DNA of 64,000 nucleotides from TMED27 sp964350435. GTDB taxonomy: Bacteria; Pseudomonadota; Alphaproteobacteria; Micavibrionales; Micavibrionaceae. The translations under genes and the position numbers were made by a program. The notes under the pieces are model-generated. The model searched no databases, was not told the origin of the DNA, and saw only the letters and a list, made by a program, of their open reading frames with translations. The stretch is from NCBI GenBank assembly GCA_964350435.1, contig CAYGJS010000002.1, positions 1-64,000 on the forward strand, in the 5' to 3' direction. The number at the start of each line of letters is the position of its first letter. Positions within the stretch are counted from its first letter, which is position 1. Positions 41,206 through 49,584 of the stretch are shown here, piece by piece.

Positions 41206-41646
41206 ATGACACTCATCCGTGAAGTTATGTCAAAAGATTTTAAGTTTATCACCCCCGAAACCTCCGTTCAAGAAGCCGCGCAAAAGATGCGCGATCTTGA
41301 TGTCGGGTTTTTGCCGGTTGGCGAAAATGATCGCTTGATCGGAATGGTGACAGATCGCGATATTGCCATCCGCTCCAGCGCAAAGGGCCAAGACCCGGCC
41401 AGTGCCACAGTGCGGGATATCATGACGCCAAAAACATATTATTGTTATGAAGATCAGAGCATCGAAGAGATTTGTGACAATATGGCCGAAATCAAGGTTC
41501 GCCGCCTTCCCGTTGTGAATCGTGATAAACGTCTTGTGGGTATTGTATCACTTGGCGATGTCGCGCAGGCCGCCCACCGCGCGAAATCCGGTGATGTTCT
41601 GCAGGAAATCACCGCCGGATGTTTAAGCCACGCCAGGGCTGCTTGA
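41206..41646 (+). CDS. CBS-domain pair protein
   Basis: The 146-residue protein consists of two CBS motifs: VMSKDFKFITPETSVQEAAQKMRDLDVGFLPV ... DRLIGMVTDRDIAIR and IMTPKTYYCYEDQSIEEICDNMAEIKVRRLPVV ... KRLVGIVSLGDVA. Such proteins bind adenine nucleotides (AMP, ATP, SAM) and act as energy sensors. GGAGAGC precedes the ATG. A strong terminator follows, so it is a single-gene unit; the target is unknown. Confidence 0.92.
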   Translation: MTLIREVMSKDFKFITPETSVQEAAQKMRDLDVGFLPVGENDRLIGMVTDRDIAIRSSAKGQDPASATVRDIMTPKTYYCYEDQSIEEICDNMAEIKVRRLPVVNRDKRLVGIVSLGDVAQAAHRAKSGDVLQEITAGCLSHARAA

Positions 41647-41675
41647 TATATAAAAGAATCCTTTCCTAGGGAAAA

Positions 41676-41721
41676 AAACCGCTTCGGGCTCATGTTTAAA
41701 AAGCCTTGAAGCGGTTTTTTT
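41676..41721 (+). terminator. intrinsic terminator after the CBS gene
   Basis: AAACCGCTTC (41676-41685) pairs with GAAGCGGTTT (41708-41717) and an inner GGCT/AGCC extends the stem. A T run follows, 30 bp after the stop codon. Confidence 0.85.
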
Positions 41722-41771
41722 GTTAAAGCCTTTTGCCTTTTCACAAAGAATTTGATAATGATCTCTCGATT

Positions 41772-41847
41772 GCGCCCGTAGCTCAGGGGATAGAGCACTG
41801 GTTTCCGGAGCCAGGAGTCGGAGGTTCGAATCCTCCCGGGCGCACCA
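41772..41847 (+). tRNA. tRNA-Arg (CCG)
   Basis: The 76-nt cloverleaf has acceptor stem GCGCCCG/CGGGCGC, D-arm TAGCTCAGGGGATAGAGC, anticodon stem CTGGT/GCCAG with loop TTCCGGA (anticodon CCG), T-arm GGAGGTTCGAATCCTCC, and encoded CCA. It reads CGG arginine codons. The protease gene starts about 65 bp downstream on the same strand. Confidence 0.97.
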
Positions 41848-41913
41848 TTTTACAAAGAGCCGAACCGCATCAAACCACCGCAACCAATAAAAAACCGAAA
41901 GCGTAAAACCACC

Positions 41914-42948
41914 GTGCTCAAAACCGTCGTCAATAAAACCGCCGAATATCTGGCCATCCCGTCCGTTGTCGGTCACGAACAATTCTTCATGGATTTCCTT
42001 TATGAAGACTTCAAAAAACTAGGCCTGTCTGTTTTTAAAAATGACGGCGCTTTAGAAGTTCAAGGCAGTGCCCCCAAAGACACGATTGTCTGCGCCCATA
42101 TCGACCGCCACGGATTGATCTGCCTCGGTGATCAAGAATATGTATATGCCGCGCAATATATCAGAGAAATCAAATACGGCGAAAACAACCAGTCCTCGCG
42201 CGCGCAGGTCGAATCCATCGCCAAACGTTTCGAAGGTGAAAAAATCTACGCCTACCACCCTGATACCGGCGAAGTTTTGGCAGAAGGCGTAATCGAAGCC
42301 TGCTATCCGAATATGCGCAACGATGATGCGCTCTTCTATGTCGAAGGCATCCCGTATCTGGAACAAAACATCCCGCTCGCCTATGCCCGTCAGGCCACCT
42401 TCGAAGGCGGCTATCTTAAAGGTCAGATCGACAACGTGATTTCCATCGCCGTCATCTACGCCCTGTTCAAAAACGGTTTCCAAGGCACCGCCCTGCTAAC
42501 CTGCGAAGAAGAAATCGGCAAAAGCTGGATTCACATCGTCAACTATCTCGAAGGCATGAGAATAGAAACCGACCGCCTTTTGGTGCTGGACACCAGCCCA
42601 TACCACAGGCAGGAAACCATTGATCTCGGCCCCATCATCCTGAGAAACCGCGACAAAAGCTCCTTCTTCAACGCCGATCTCGTGCGTGAGCTAAAAGAAC
42701 GCTGCGAAAAGCTCGACCTCTTCTACAAAGTCAAAGACGAAATCATGCTGGCCGAAGGAAAAACCGAAGAAGAACTCGGCTCCACCGAACTGGGCCGCCT
42801 CGTTCAAAACACCGGTGGCCGCTGGTCCGGTGCCACCATCCAGATCCCAACCCTGATGTATCACACCAGCAACGAAACAACTTCCGCCTCAGCCATTGAA
42901 CATTTCTATGCTTTCCTTCATAACATCCTGATCGAGGATAAAATTTAA
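41914..42948 (+). CDS. M42-like metallopeptidase (aminopeptidase family)
   Basis: The 344-residue protein keeps all M42 metal sites: CAHIDRHGLI (first His/Asp), GQIDNVISIAVI (second Asp), TCEEEIG (Glu pair), LDTSPY, and a late His in LMYHTSNETT. The N terminus VVNKTAEYLAIPSVVGHE is typical. It begins with GTG at 41914 and lacks a clear ribosome-binding site. Its TAATG overlap with the next gene, and the chain to rimK, suggest that it processes a peptide or glutamyl product of that pathway; this is inference. Confidence 0.85.
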   Translation: MLKTVVNKTAEYLAIPSVVGHEQFFMDFLYEDFKKLGLSVFKNDGALEVQGSAPKDTIVCAHIDRHGLICLGDQEYVYAAQYIREIKYGENNQSSRAQVESIAKRFEGEKIYAYHPDTGEVLAEGVIEACYPNMRNDDALFYVEGIPYLEQNIPLAYARQATFEGGYLKGQIDNVISIAVIYALFKNGFQGTALLTCEEEIGKSWIHIVNYLEGMRIETDRLLVLDTSPYHRQETIDLGPIILRNRDKSSFFNADLVRELKERCEKLDLFYKVKDEIMLAEGKTEEELGSTELGRLVQNTGGRWSGATIQIPTLMYHTSNETTSASAIEHFYAFLHNILIEDKI

Positions 42949-43451
42949 TGACGGAAAGAAAACCGCCAACACGAAAACCCAAAACCATGATCGGCTGGGA
43001 GGAATGGTGCGCCTTCCCCGAACTCGGCTTGCCCGCGATTAAGGCGAAAGTCGATACGGGCGCGAAGACATCGTGCATCCACGCTTATGACATTAAACCC
43101 TTCACCAAAGACGGAATTAAACATGTGCGCTTTAAGATCAACCCGCTGCAAAAAAACAAACGGCTGGTTGTAGAGTGCGAAGCCCCCCTCTCCGACCACC
43201 GCAACGTCACCAGCTCAAACGGCGAGCGCGACAAACGCTATGTCATTAAAACCCCTCTTGTCATCGGCGAGAAAAAAATCACCGCCGAGGTCACGCTGGC
43301 CTCCCGCCATAAAATGACCTTCCGCATGCTGCTCGGGCGCGACGCAATCGCAAAAGCAAAATTCACCGTCGACCCCGTAAAATCTTTTTTACTGGGCAAA
43401 AAATCCAACGCCGAAGACCTCTACACACCCGCTTCAGGAGAACCAGAATGA
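42948..43451 (+). CDS. RimB-like retropepsin-fold protein (DUF785, putative zinc protease)
   Basis: The 167-residue protein of the ATP-dependent zinc protease (DUF785) family has an aspartic-protease-like fold. The family motifs VDTGAKTSCIHAYDI (DTGA turn) and FRMLLGRDAI (hydrophobic-Gly turn) are present. In Pseudomonas the relative RimB interacts with RimK and modulates glutamate ligation. It overlaps the upstream gene by one base (TAATG) and rimK by four (ATGA), so the three genes are translationally coupled. Confidence 0.87.
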   Translation: MTERKPPTRKPKTMIGWEEWCAFPELGLPAIKAKVDTGAKTSCIHAYDIKPFTKDGIKHVRFKINPLQKNKRLVVECEAPLSDHRNVTSSNGERDKRYVIKTPLVIGEKKITAEVTLASRHKMTFRMLLGRDAIAKAKFTVDPVKSFLLGKKSNAEDLYTPASGEPE

Positions 43452-44431
43452 AAATAGCCGTTTTCGCCACCGACCCCGATCTGTACTCCAATAAACGCCT
43501 GATGGAAGCCGGAGAAGAACGCGGCCACCAGATGCGCTTCATCTCCATCCGCAACTGTTATATGGACATCACCGCCCGCAAGCCTGAAATTCATTATCGC
43601 GGCGACGAAGTCCTCGAAAAATTTGACGCCGTAATCCCGCGCATCCGCCCGTCCCTAACCTTCTACGGCATGGCGGTTTTGCGCCAGTTTGAAATGCAAG
43701 GCGCATACCTGCTCAACGGCCCGATCTCGATTGGCCGCGCCCAAGACAAACTCCGCACCATGCAGCTACTATGCAGCAAAAACATCAACATTCCGCGCAC
43801 AGGCTTCGCCAACTCGCCGCTCGACACCAAGGACATGATCAAGATCGTTGGCGGTGCGCCCGTTGTGATTAAGCTTCTTGAAGGCACACAAGGCAAAGGC
43901 GTGGTTCTGGCCGAAACCGCCAAAGCCGCAGAATCCGTGATCAACGCCTTTAAGAGCCTGAAAGCCAACATCCTCGTGCAGGAATATATAAAGGAATCCG
44001 CAGGCACAGACCTGCGGTGTTTCGTCGTCGGCGAAAAGGTCATCGCCTCTATGGAGCGACGCGCCGCAGAAGGCGAATTCCGCGCCAATATCCATCTGGG
44101 CGGCACAGGCCACAAGGTAAAAATCACACCGGAAGAGCGCAAAATCTCCATCGCCGCCGCGCGCGAACTCGGACTTAAAGTCTGCGGTGTCGACCTCATC
44201 CGCTCCCACACCGGCCCCAAGGTCTTGGAAGTCAACTCCTCCCCCGGCCTCGAAGGCGTTGAAGGAGCCACAGGCAAAGACATCGCCGGCCTCATGATCG
44301 AACACATCGAAAAACAGGTCGAAAAAAACACCAAAAGGCCAAAGAACAAAAAGCGCGAAAAAAATAGCTATTCTACCCGCAAGGGCATAGGATGGGCTCT
44401 ATTCAAACGAAAGAGATTCCCATCCGTATAA
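43448..44431 (+). CDS. rimK: RimK-family alpha-L-glutamate ligase
   Basis: The 327-residue ATP-grasp ligase adds glutamate residues to a protein C terminus (ribosomal protein S6 in E. coli) or to another acceptor. It shows PRIRPSLTFYG, DKLRTMQLLCSKNINIPRTGFA, the ATP-binding strand PVVIKLLEGTQGKGVVL, AGTDLRCFVVG, and the metal site CGVDLIRSHTGPKVLEVNSSPGLEG. It has a lysine-rich C-terminal tail of about 30 residues. The lipoprotein gene starts inside its last 40 bp. Confidence 0.93.
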   Translation: MKIAVFATDPDLYSNKRLMEAGEERGHQMRFISIRNCYMDITARKPEIHYRGDEVLEKFDAVIPRIRPSLTFYGMAVLRQFEMQGAYLLNGPISIGRAQDKLRTMQLLCSKNINIPRTGFANSPLDTKDMIKIVGGAPVVIKLLEGTQGKGVVLAETAKAAESVINAFKSLKANILVQEYIKESAGTDLRCFVVGEKVIASMERRAAEGEFRANIHLGGTGHKVKITPEERKISIAAARELGLKVCGVDLIRSHTGPKVLEVNSSPGLEGVEGATGKDIAGLMIEHIEKQVEKNTKRPKNKKREKNSYSTRKGIGWALFKRKRFPSV

Positions 44432-44862
44432 TCTTCGTAGCATTGCTGCTTTTAACCTCCTCCTGCACCGCAACACCGAATCCAGCGCAGAAAGAGGTCA
44501 ATACGCCCCGTCTGGACTTCCTGTTTCGCTTCTTCGATTACAACGAAGCCGCGTTCGCATACAAGCGCCACTGCCTTCCGACAAGTGAACCGATCAATAA
44601 AAAATTCCAAAGCACGATGGACTTCGTCGCCAATGAACTTCTGCGCGAAGGCGAAAGAGATAATCCAAATTTCAAACCGGAATACGTCAAAAACATTATC
44701 ATGGAACGCCGCAATCGCCTCCAATATGATCTGGACACCATGAGTATGAAAGAAGGCTGCGCTTCAGAATCCGCACAAACCGCCAGAGCGCATTACGAAG
44801 AATTCAGCAAATACGACCTTCCCGAAATCCGCAAATTCATCGACGAGCAAACGACAAAATAA
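44392..44862 (+). CDS. small lipoprotein
   Basis: The 156-residue protein has a signal peptide with lipobox (IIFVALLLLTSSC, Cys25), so it is probably lipid-anchored. The rest is a helical, charged domain (FLFRFFDYNEAAFAYKRHCLPTSEPINKKFQSTMDFVANELLRE) with four Cys. The ATG at 44392 overlaps the end of rimK by 40 bp in another frame. No family is recognised. Co-transcription with the rimK operon is likely. Confidence 0.78.
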   Translation: MGSIQTKEIPIRIIFVALLLLTSSCTATPNPAQKEVNTPRLDFLFRFFDYNEAAFAYKRHCLPTSEPINKKFQSTMDFVANELLREGERDNPNFKPEYVKNIIMERRNRLQYDLDTMSMKEGCASESAQTARAHYEEFSKYDLPEIRKFIDEQTTK

Positions 44863-45129
44863 TAAATACATAAGAAAAATTTGACACGCGAATCAAAACC
44901 TGTCATTGATGCGCCACAATTTGTTAAATCTTCTCAATGATTTGGGAATAGAGCTTACAGAAAAAACTGTCCGAACCTTTAAATATCGGATACGTGATTC
45001 CCAAGACTTGACGTCTTACGCCTCACTTTTTTTCAGCAAAGTTCACTTTTGACAAGATGAACCGCCTTTAAGGCCTATCCCGCGCGTTGTGCGCTGGAAG
45101 TGCTTTGTTGGAAACAGAAAGATATTAAA
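44863..45129. other. leader region of the DEAD-box helicase gene
   Basis: No gene is seen. TTGACA occurs at 45049-45054 and GCGC-GTTGT-GCGC forms a hairpin near 45081-45093. The last 65 bases before the ATG look like a structured 5' leader of the sort seen in cold-shock and helicase genes, but I cannot name a motif. Confidence 0.35.
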
Positions 45130-46707
45130 ATGACCACATTTGCAGGCTTCGGCCTCTCGCAAGAGTTGAACACATCACTCTTGAAAATGAACTACTCTGC
45201 CCCAACCCCGATTCAATCACAGGCCATTCCGCTGGCACTGCAAGGCCGCGACATTCTCGGCTCTGCACAAACCGGCACAGGTAAAACTGCGGCCTTCAGC
45301 ATTCCACTGGTCGAGGCGCTGCTGCGCTCTCCTAAAGGCAAAGCCCTAGTCTTAACCCCAACCCGCGAACTCGCGAAACAGGTGCTGGATGTCATTCACC
45401 AGCTCATCGGCCACAACAGCGGCCTTCGCACCGCCTTCATTATCGGCGGAGAGCATATGGGCAAACAGTTTAACCAGCTCCGCAATAACCCCCGCATCAT
45501 CGTCGGCACGCCAGGCCGCATTAACGATCACCTTGATCGCGGCTCGCTGGATCTTTCCGATGCCGGCTTCCTCGTCTTGGATGAAACCGACCGCATGCTC
45601 GACATGGGCTTCGGCGTTCAACTCGACCGCATCGCCGCCCATTTGCCGAAACAACGTCAGACCTTGATGTTCTCTGCCACTCTGCCGAAAGGCATTATCG
45701 CCCTCTCCGGCAAATACCTCAATAACCCGGAGCGCGTATCCGTTGGTGAAACCAACATCATCGCCCCAAAAATCAAACAAGACGTTATTCGCGTAGAGCA
45801 ACCTGAAAAATATCAGGAACTGCAAGTGCAGCTAGCCGAACGCAGCGGATCTGTGATCATCTTTGTAAAGACAAAGCACAACGCCGACCGTATGGCAGAT
45901 AAACTCCGCAAAGACGGTCACACCTCGCAAGGGCTTCACGGGGATTTACGCCAGAACAAACGCGACAGCGTCATGCGCAATTTCCGCGCCCAGAACTTCC
46001 GCATTCTAGTGGCCACAGACATCGCCGCCCGCGGCCTTGATGTTCCTCATATCGAGCATGTGATTAACTATGATCTTCCGCAAGTAGCCGAGGACTTCAT
46101 TCACCGCATGGGTCGCACAGCGCGCGCTGGAGCCGAAGGCTCCGCCGTCAGCTTTGTAGCCTCGCAAGATGGTCGCAAATGGCATGCCATCGAGCGCCTT
46201 TTAAACCCCGATGCTGCAAATGACTTCCATGAAGAACCACAGCGCAAAAACAAAGCGCGCCGCAAGCCTTACCATGGCCGCCCGGAAGGATCAAAAAGAC
46301 CGGAAAAAACATTCGCCAAGAAGCATTTTTCAAACCCCGAAGATCGCGCAGCAGCAAAATCAGCCGACAAACAGCGCCCGCAAAAGCGCAGTGAAAACCG
46401 TGCAGACAGACCTTTCGAAACTAAGAAATTCGAAGGCCGTAAATTTGAAGACCGCAAATCCGAAGGCAAGTCATTCGAAGGTAAAAAATTCGAAGGCAAA
46501 CGCCCACAAAACCATGACGAAAAACCTGCAAAGCCTTATATCGGCAAACGCACCCAAAGCGGAAAAAACAAACCATCGGGCAACGCCAAACCATTCGGCA
46601 AACCCAATACCGGTTTCAAAAAGAACCCCGGCAGCTTCAAACAAGACGGCAGCGCCCCTGCAAAAAGACGCGGCCCCGCAAAGCCTAATCATAAAAAATT
46701 CGCGTAA
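45130..46707 (+). CDS. DEAD-box RNA helicase with Lys/Glu/Phe repeat tail
   Basis: The 525-residue ATP-dependent RNA helicase (RhlE type) has Q-motif GFGLSQEL..PTPIQSQAI, motif I AQTGTGKT, Ia PTRELAKQ, Ib TPGRI, II DETD (not DEAD), III SAT, IV IIFVKTK, V DIAARGLD and VI HRMGRTARAG. After residue 370 the tail is basic and of low complexity, with six tandem 15-bp units (46411-46500) encoding K-x-F-E-G pentapeptides that likely bind RNA. RhlE-type helicases act in ribosome assembly or cold response. Confidence 0.95.
   Translation: MTTFAGFGLSQELNTSLLKMNYSAPTPIQSQAIPLALQGRDILGSAQTGTGKTAAFSIPLVEALLRSPKGKALVLTPTRELAKQVLDVIHQLIGHNSGLRTAFIIGGEHMGKQFNQLRNNPRIIVGTPGRINDHLDRGSLDLSDAGFLVLDETDRMLDMGFGVQLDRIAAHLPKQRQTLMFSATLPKGIIALSGKYLNNPERVSVGETNIIAPKIKQDVIRVEQPEKYQELQVQLAERSGSVIIFVKTKHNADRMADKLRKDGHTSQGLHGDLRQNKRDSVMRNFRAQNFRILVATDIAARGLDVPHIEHVINYDLPQVAEDFIHRMGRTARAGAEGSAVSFVASQDGRKWHAIERLLNPDAANDFHEEPQRKNKARRKPYHGRPEGSKRPEKTFAKKHFSNPEDRAAAKSADKQRPQKRSENRADRPFETKKFEGRKFEDRKSEGKSFEGKKFEGKRPQNHDEKPAKPYIGKRTQSGKNKPSGNAKPFGKPNTGFKKNPGSFKQDGSAPAKRRGPAKPNHKKFA
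46411..46500 (+). repeat. six tandem 15-bp units in the helicase tail
   Basis: Units such as AAATTCGAAGGCCGT and AAATTTGAAGACCGC run without gaps from 46411 to 46500, encoding FETKK, FEGRK, FEDRK, SEGKS, FEGKK and FEGKR. The copies differ by a few bases each, so the array is a decayed tandem duplication likely to vary in number between strains. Confidence 0.8.
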
Positions 46708-46780
46708 GCGGATATAAGGGTTGTGTTACGACACCCCTCATGCTAAACACACGCATAAATTGAAAATTTAAGGATTTTTT

Positions 46781-47002
46781 ATGCGCGTGTATAGCCCACA
46801 CTATCAGCATAAATCTAGCCGTACAGAACTCAAAGCGGCTGTTTTTGCGCTGTTTTTATGCCTGTGCCTTATTACAGTCATAAGTTTATCTATCGTCAAT
46901 ATGGGACCACTGATCATCGGCACTGAAATGAACGCAAATGGGACTGTTGAGTATTTATGCCTTGGCAATCATTGTGAAAATTTAACACCAATGGATTGGT
47001 AA
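46781..47002 (+). CDS. small membrane protein, 73 aa
   Basis: One hydrophobic helix (about 18-41, LKAAVFALFLCLCLITVISLSIV) is followed by a short outer tail with two Cys (EYLCLGNHCENL). AAGGA lies about seven bases before the ATG, and an intrinsic terminator follows. The family is not recognised. It could be a single-span inner-membrane protein of unknown role. Confidence 0.65.
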   Translation: MRVYSPHYQHKSSRTELKAAVFALFLCLCLITVISLSIVNMGPLIIGTEMNANGTVEYLCLGNHCENLTPMDW

Positions 47003-47025
47003 AATCTCCCTGTTTGAGACAAAAG

Positions 47026-47048
47026 AAAAGCCCCGTTATGGGGCTTTT
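47026..47048 (+). terminator. intrinsic terminator after the small membrane protein gene
   Basis: AAAAGCCCC and GGGGCTTTT form a 9-bp stem with a 5-base loop, ending in a T run 24 bp after the stop codon. Because the A and T ends are symmetric it may act in both directions. Confidence 0.85.
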
Positions 47049-47091
47049 ATAGTGGGTTTGGGGAATTACTCATGGGGTCAAGTAAACCTGT

Positions 47092-47529
47092 TTAAACACA
47101 GTCAGAAACAAAAACTTTCTCTTCGCTACCGTCTTGCTTTATAAAACCATGCATCTGCACGTTTTGAGAAACATCAATCAAAATTCCATTCGGATCTTCG
47201 ATCATAAAATGCAATCGCCCGCAGCACGACTCTGAGGGTTCCGAAACAAGATCAAGCCCCTCCCAATACGCGGCCATATAGCTGGCTCTCGCGTCTGTAA
47301 CCGGCATGGACAAAATCATCCCCTGCACAGGGCGGCGATACGCCTGTGGGATCTGTTCATGATCCTTATCGATAATCGCCAGATGACTGTCTCGAAAACC
47401 CTCGCGTTTCATCACAACATAGCCCGGCATTTCCAAAGCCACGACGAAATCGAAAAAATCTTCGTAAAAATTAACGCTCTGCGCCAAGTTCTTGGCACAT
47501 ATAATAGGATATGAATATTGCGAAAACAT
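47092..47529 (-). CDS. VOC-fold (glyoxalase/bleomycin-resistance family) protein
   Basis: The 145-residue protein reads YPIICAKNLAQSVNFYEDFFDF and, later, RLHFMIEDPNGILIDVSQNV, the two beta-alpha-beta modules of the vicinal oxygen chelate fold. Metal ligands are not obvious beyond the final Glu/Asp. The start at 47529 has AAGGAGT six bases upstream and is preferred to a longer frame from 47556. It is divergent from a TetR gene whose operator pair lies in between, so it is the likely target of that repressor. Confidence 0.85.
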   Translation of the reverse strand: MFSQYSYPIICAKNLAQSVNFYEDFFDFVVALEMPGYVVMKREGFRDSHLAIIDKDHEQIPQAYRRPVQGMILSMPVTDARASYMAAYWEGLDLVSEPSESCCGRLHFMIEDPNGILIDVSQNVQMHGFIKQDGSEEKVFVSDCV

Positions 47530-47602
47530 TCTTAACTCCTTCCATTTTTCAGACACACTCTGAATTACTGTCGTTTGGCCATTTGACCTTTTTTTTATTT
47601 AC

Positions 47603-47648
47603 TGACATACTGTCAATATAACTATATAAATTTACTGACAGTGTGTCA
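47603..47648. promoter_or_regulatory. two palindromic TetR-type operators
   Basis: TGACATACTGTCA (47603-47615) and TGACAGTGTGTCA (47636-47648) are both TGACA-NNN-TGTCA palindromes, 33 bp apart centre to centre (three helical turns). They fill the gap between the VOC and TetR genes and probably serve both divergent promoters. Confidence 0.8.
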
Positions 47649-47704
47649 ATAAAATCTGCAAAGAAAAAACAAAAATCTTATAACCCATTGTAAAATAATA
47701 AAAA

Positions 47705-48313
47705 ATGAGCAAGCGCCAAGGCCCAAACAAAGAGAATTTGGAAGAAACACGCCAGACTTTTTTGGATATTGCCACCATAGAATTCACCGAATATGGCTAT
47801 AATCAGGCCTCCACCAGCCGAATCGTTGAAAACTCCGGCATGGCAAGAGGCTCTCTTTATTATCATTTCGGCGATAAACAAGGGCTTTTCAGAGCCGTAT
47901 ACGAAGAGATGCTGGCAACGGCCCTCAAAAATGTTTCTAAAAAAATGGATCAGGAAAACAATAACTGGAAAGCCCTCATCATCGGCGCGGAAGCTTTCCT
48001 TGATCTCTGCAGCGACAAAGCCTTTCGCAAAATCACCCTTCTCGAATCTCAAGCCGCCATAAGCTTCGAAGAACGCATAGAAATCCATCGCAGAACCCTG
48101 CTCGGCAAACTCCAGCTTTTGCTTAAAGAACTCCTGCACGAAGGCTACTTCCCCGGCCACACCATCCAGACAATCACAACCTTTATATTTGGAATTCTCG
48201 GTGAAATCGGGCGAGTCTTTGACTTCAGCCAGGATATAGAATCAGACCTTAAAACCTATAAATCCAGCTTTGTCAGCAGCATCACCGCAATGGCGGGCGC
48301 AAAAGCCGCTTAA
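47705..48313 (+). CDS. TetR/AcrR family transcriptional repressor
   Basis: The 202-residue regulator has an N-terminal helix-turn-helix (ETRQTFLDIATIEFTEYGYNQASTSRIVENSGMARGSLYYHFGDKQGLFRAV) and a helical ligand-binding half. It probably represses itself and the divergent VOC gene through the two TGACA-NNN-TGTCA sites. Its TAA overlaps the facing gene's stop by four bases. The inducer is unknown; a small organic toxicant would fit the VOC partner. Confidence 0.93.
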   Translation: MSKRQGPNKENLEETRQTFLDIATIEFTEYGYNQASTSRIVENSGMARGSLYYHFGDKQGLFRAVYEEMLATALKNVSKKMDQENNNWKALIIGAEAFLDLCSDKAFRKITLLESQAAISFEERIEIHRRTLLGKLQLLLKELLHEGYFPGHTIQTITTFIFGILGEIGRVFDFSQDIESDLKTYKSSFVSSITAMAGAKAA

Positions 48314-49020
48314 ACGCCAGCCTTAATCATCGCCGCCTGCGCTTTTTTCAAAACCTCAATTTCATTTTGCAACCGAAACGCCTCAGCCTGATACTCTGGC
48401 TCCGAAAAAATAATTTCATTCTTCACAACATCAATGGTCATGTCCGAACGGTGAATATAATAAAACTCCAAAAGCTTTTGCACTTTTTGAAAAATATCCT
48501 GATCGGCGGTAAAAAATTGTAAATACGGCTCCGCTTGCTGAGACTGTAACAATGCCCATTTTTGAATTGCCCGCTCTCCCTCATCATCCGGCAAACGCGC
48601 AATCAAATTCCGCATTCTGATATCGGTATTGGTAAACATGGAAACAATTTTCTCCATCTGCAACTGCAACTCCATATTCGTCCGCACACCAAGATTATAA
48701 TTCTCAACAACAAATTCCGGTGCCCGCAAATGAACCGGCGCAACCAAATCCATATAAACTTTACGCAAGGATTTGTAGGAATGCGCCTCTTTGTCCAGTT
48801 CCTGAATAAACCCGTTCAACGCAGCTTCGAATTCGGAATATAAGGCCCGCTTCGCTTCATACCGCTTCTTGACCGACATTTCCCGAACAGGCCCTTCCGC
48901 AGGCTCAGGAGAAATTTCAGAAACCCCTCCCCTGCTGCTCTTATACAAGTACGCGCCGCCCGCCGCCAAAACCACAATCAACGCCGCCAATAAAGCAATT
49001 TTCCAAGGTTGTATGCTCAA
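48310..49020 (-). CDS. membrane-anchored coiled-coil protein, 236 aa
   Basis: One N-terminal transmembrane helix (about 6-26, WKIALLAALIVVLAAGGAYLY) is followed by a long helical domain (RYEAKRALYSEFEAALNGFIQELDKEAHSYKSL, ending EIEVLKKAQAAMIKAG). No family is recognised. The start is TTG at 49020, overlapping the upstream stop as TTGA, with GGAG eight bases before it. It is the second gene of a pair with the nucleosidase gene. Confidence 0.75.
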   Translation of the reverse strand: MSIQPWKIALLAALIVVLAAGGAYLYKSSRGGVSEISPEPAEGPVREMSVKKRYEAKRALYSEFEAALNGFIQELDKEAHSYKSLRKVYMDLVAPVHLRAPEFVVENYNLGVRTNMELQLQMEKIVSMFTNTDIRMRNLIARLPDDEGERAIQKWALLQSQQAEPYLQFFTADQDIFQKVQKLLEFYYIHRSDMTIDVVKNEIIFSEPEYQAEAFRLQNEIEVLKKAQAAMIKAGV

Positions 49021-49574
49021 TACCCAATCTCCTTCAAAGCATGACTCAAGGCTTTCGCCGCCTTGCCCAATGTCTCGTTCCAATCCTCATGCGCGCTGTC
49101 ATCCGCCCCGTCAGAAACATATTTCAAACACACAAAACCAATCCCCTCACGCTGACAAATCAGAGACAAAGCATACGCCTCCATATCAACACAATCAAAT
49201 GCCGCACTCTCACCGCTGGTGGCAAAATTATCACCCGACCCGCAAACACCCCCCACCAGCGCAGAAATCCGTTCCCCATGAACAATCTCCACCGGATCAT
49301 CCGAAAACGGCGTTTGAAATTTCGCAAACCCCAGCGCGGTCACATCCATATCCCGCTGCACAAACCGCGTAGGATTAAGCACCGCCCCACGCGGATGCTT
49401 GCGACTGCCGACGGTCCCCAAATTAATCACCACCGAAGGCCGCTCTTTATGAATCCGCGAAGCCAGCGCATACGCCGCGTTCACCTTGCCAATACCGGTA
49501 TGAAGCACGTCATAACCCTCAAAGACGTTCTGACTTTCCTGCTCCATCGCAAAAACAAGCAAAGGCTTCATCAT
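49017..49574 (-). CDS. nucleoside phosphorylase-fold protein, MTA/SAH nucleosidase-like
   Basis: The 185-residue protein of the PNP/UDP fold has the family Asp/Glu strand VDMEAYALSLICQREG, which binds the ribose, and CLKYVSDGADDSA, matching the VIRAISDKADGSA-type segment of MtnN. VINLGTVGSRKHP is the Gly-rich phosphate-side loop. It is shorter than typical MtnN (about 230). It could hydrolyse methylthioadenosine or a related nucleoside. It is coupled by a TTGA overlap to the downstream membrane protein gene. Confidence 0.82.
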   Translation of the reverse strand: MMKPLLVFAMEQESQNVFEGYDVLHTGIGKVNAAYALASRIHKERPSVVINLGTVGSRKHPRGAVLNPTRFVQRDMDVTALGFAKFQTPFSDDPVEIVHGERISALVGGVCGSGDNFATSGESAAFDCVDMEAYALSLICQREGIGFVCLKYVSDGADDSAHEDWNETLGKAAKALSHALKEIGY

Positions 49575-49584
49575 ACAATTCCAA

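Noticed and set aside
46211..46717. Long second reading frame inside the helicase tail
   Set aside because: It overlaps the low-complexity lysine/glutamate tail of the helicase in another frame and has no initiation signal of its own.
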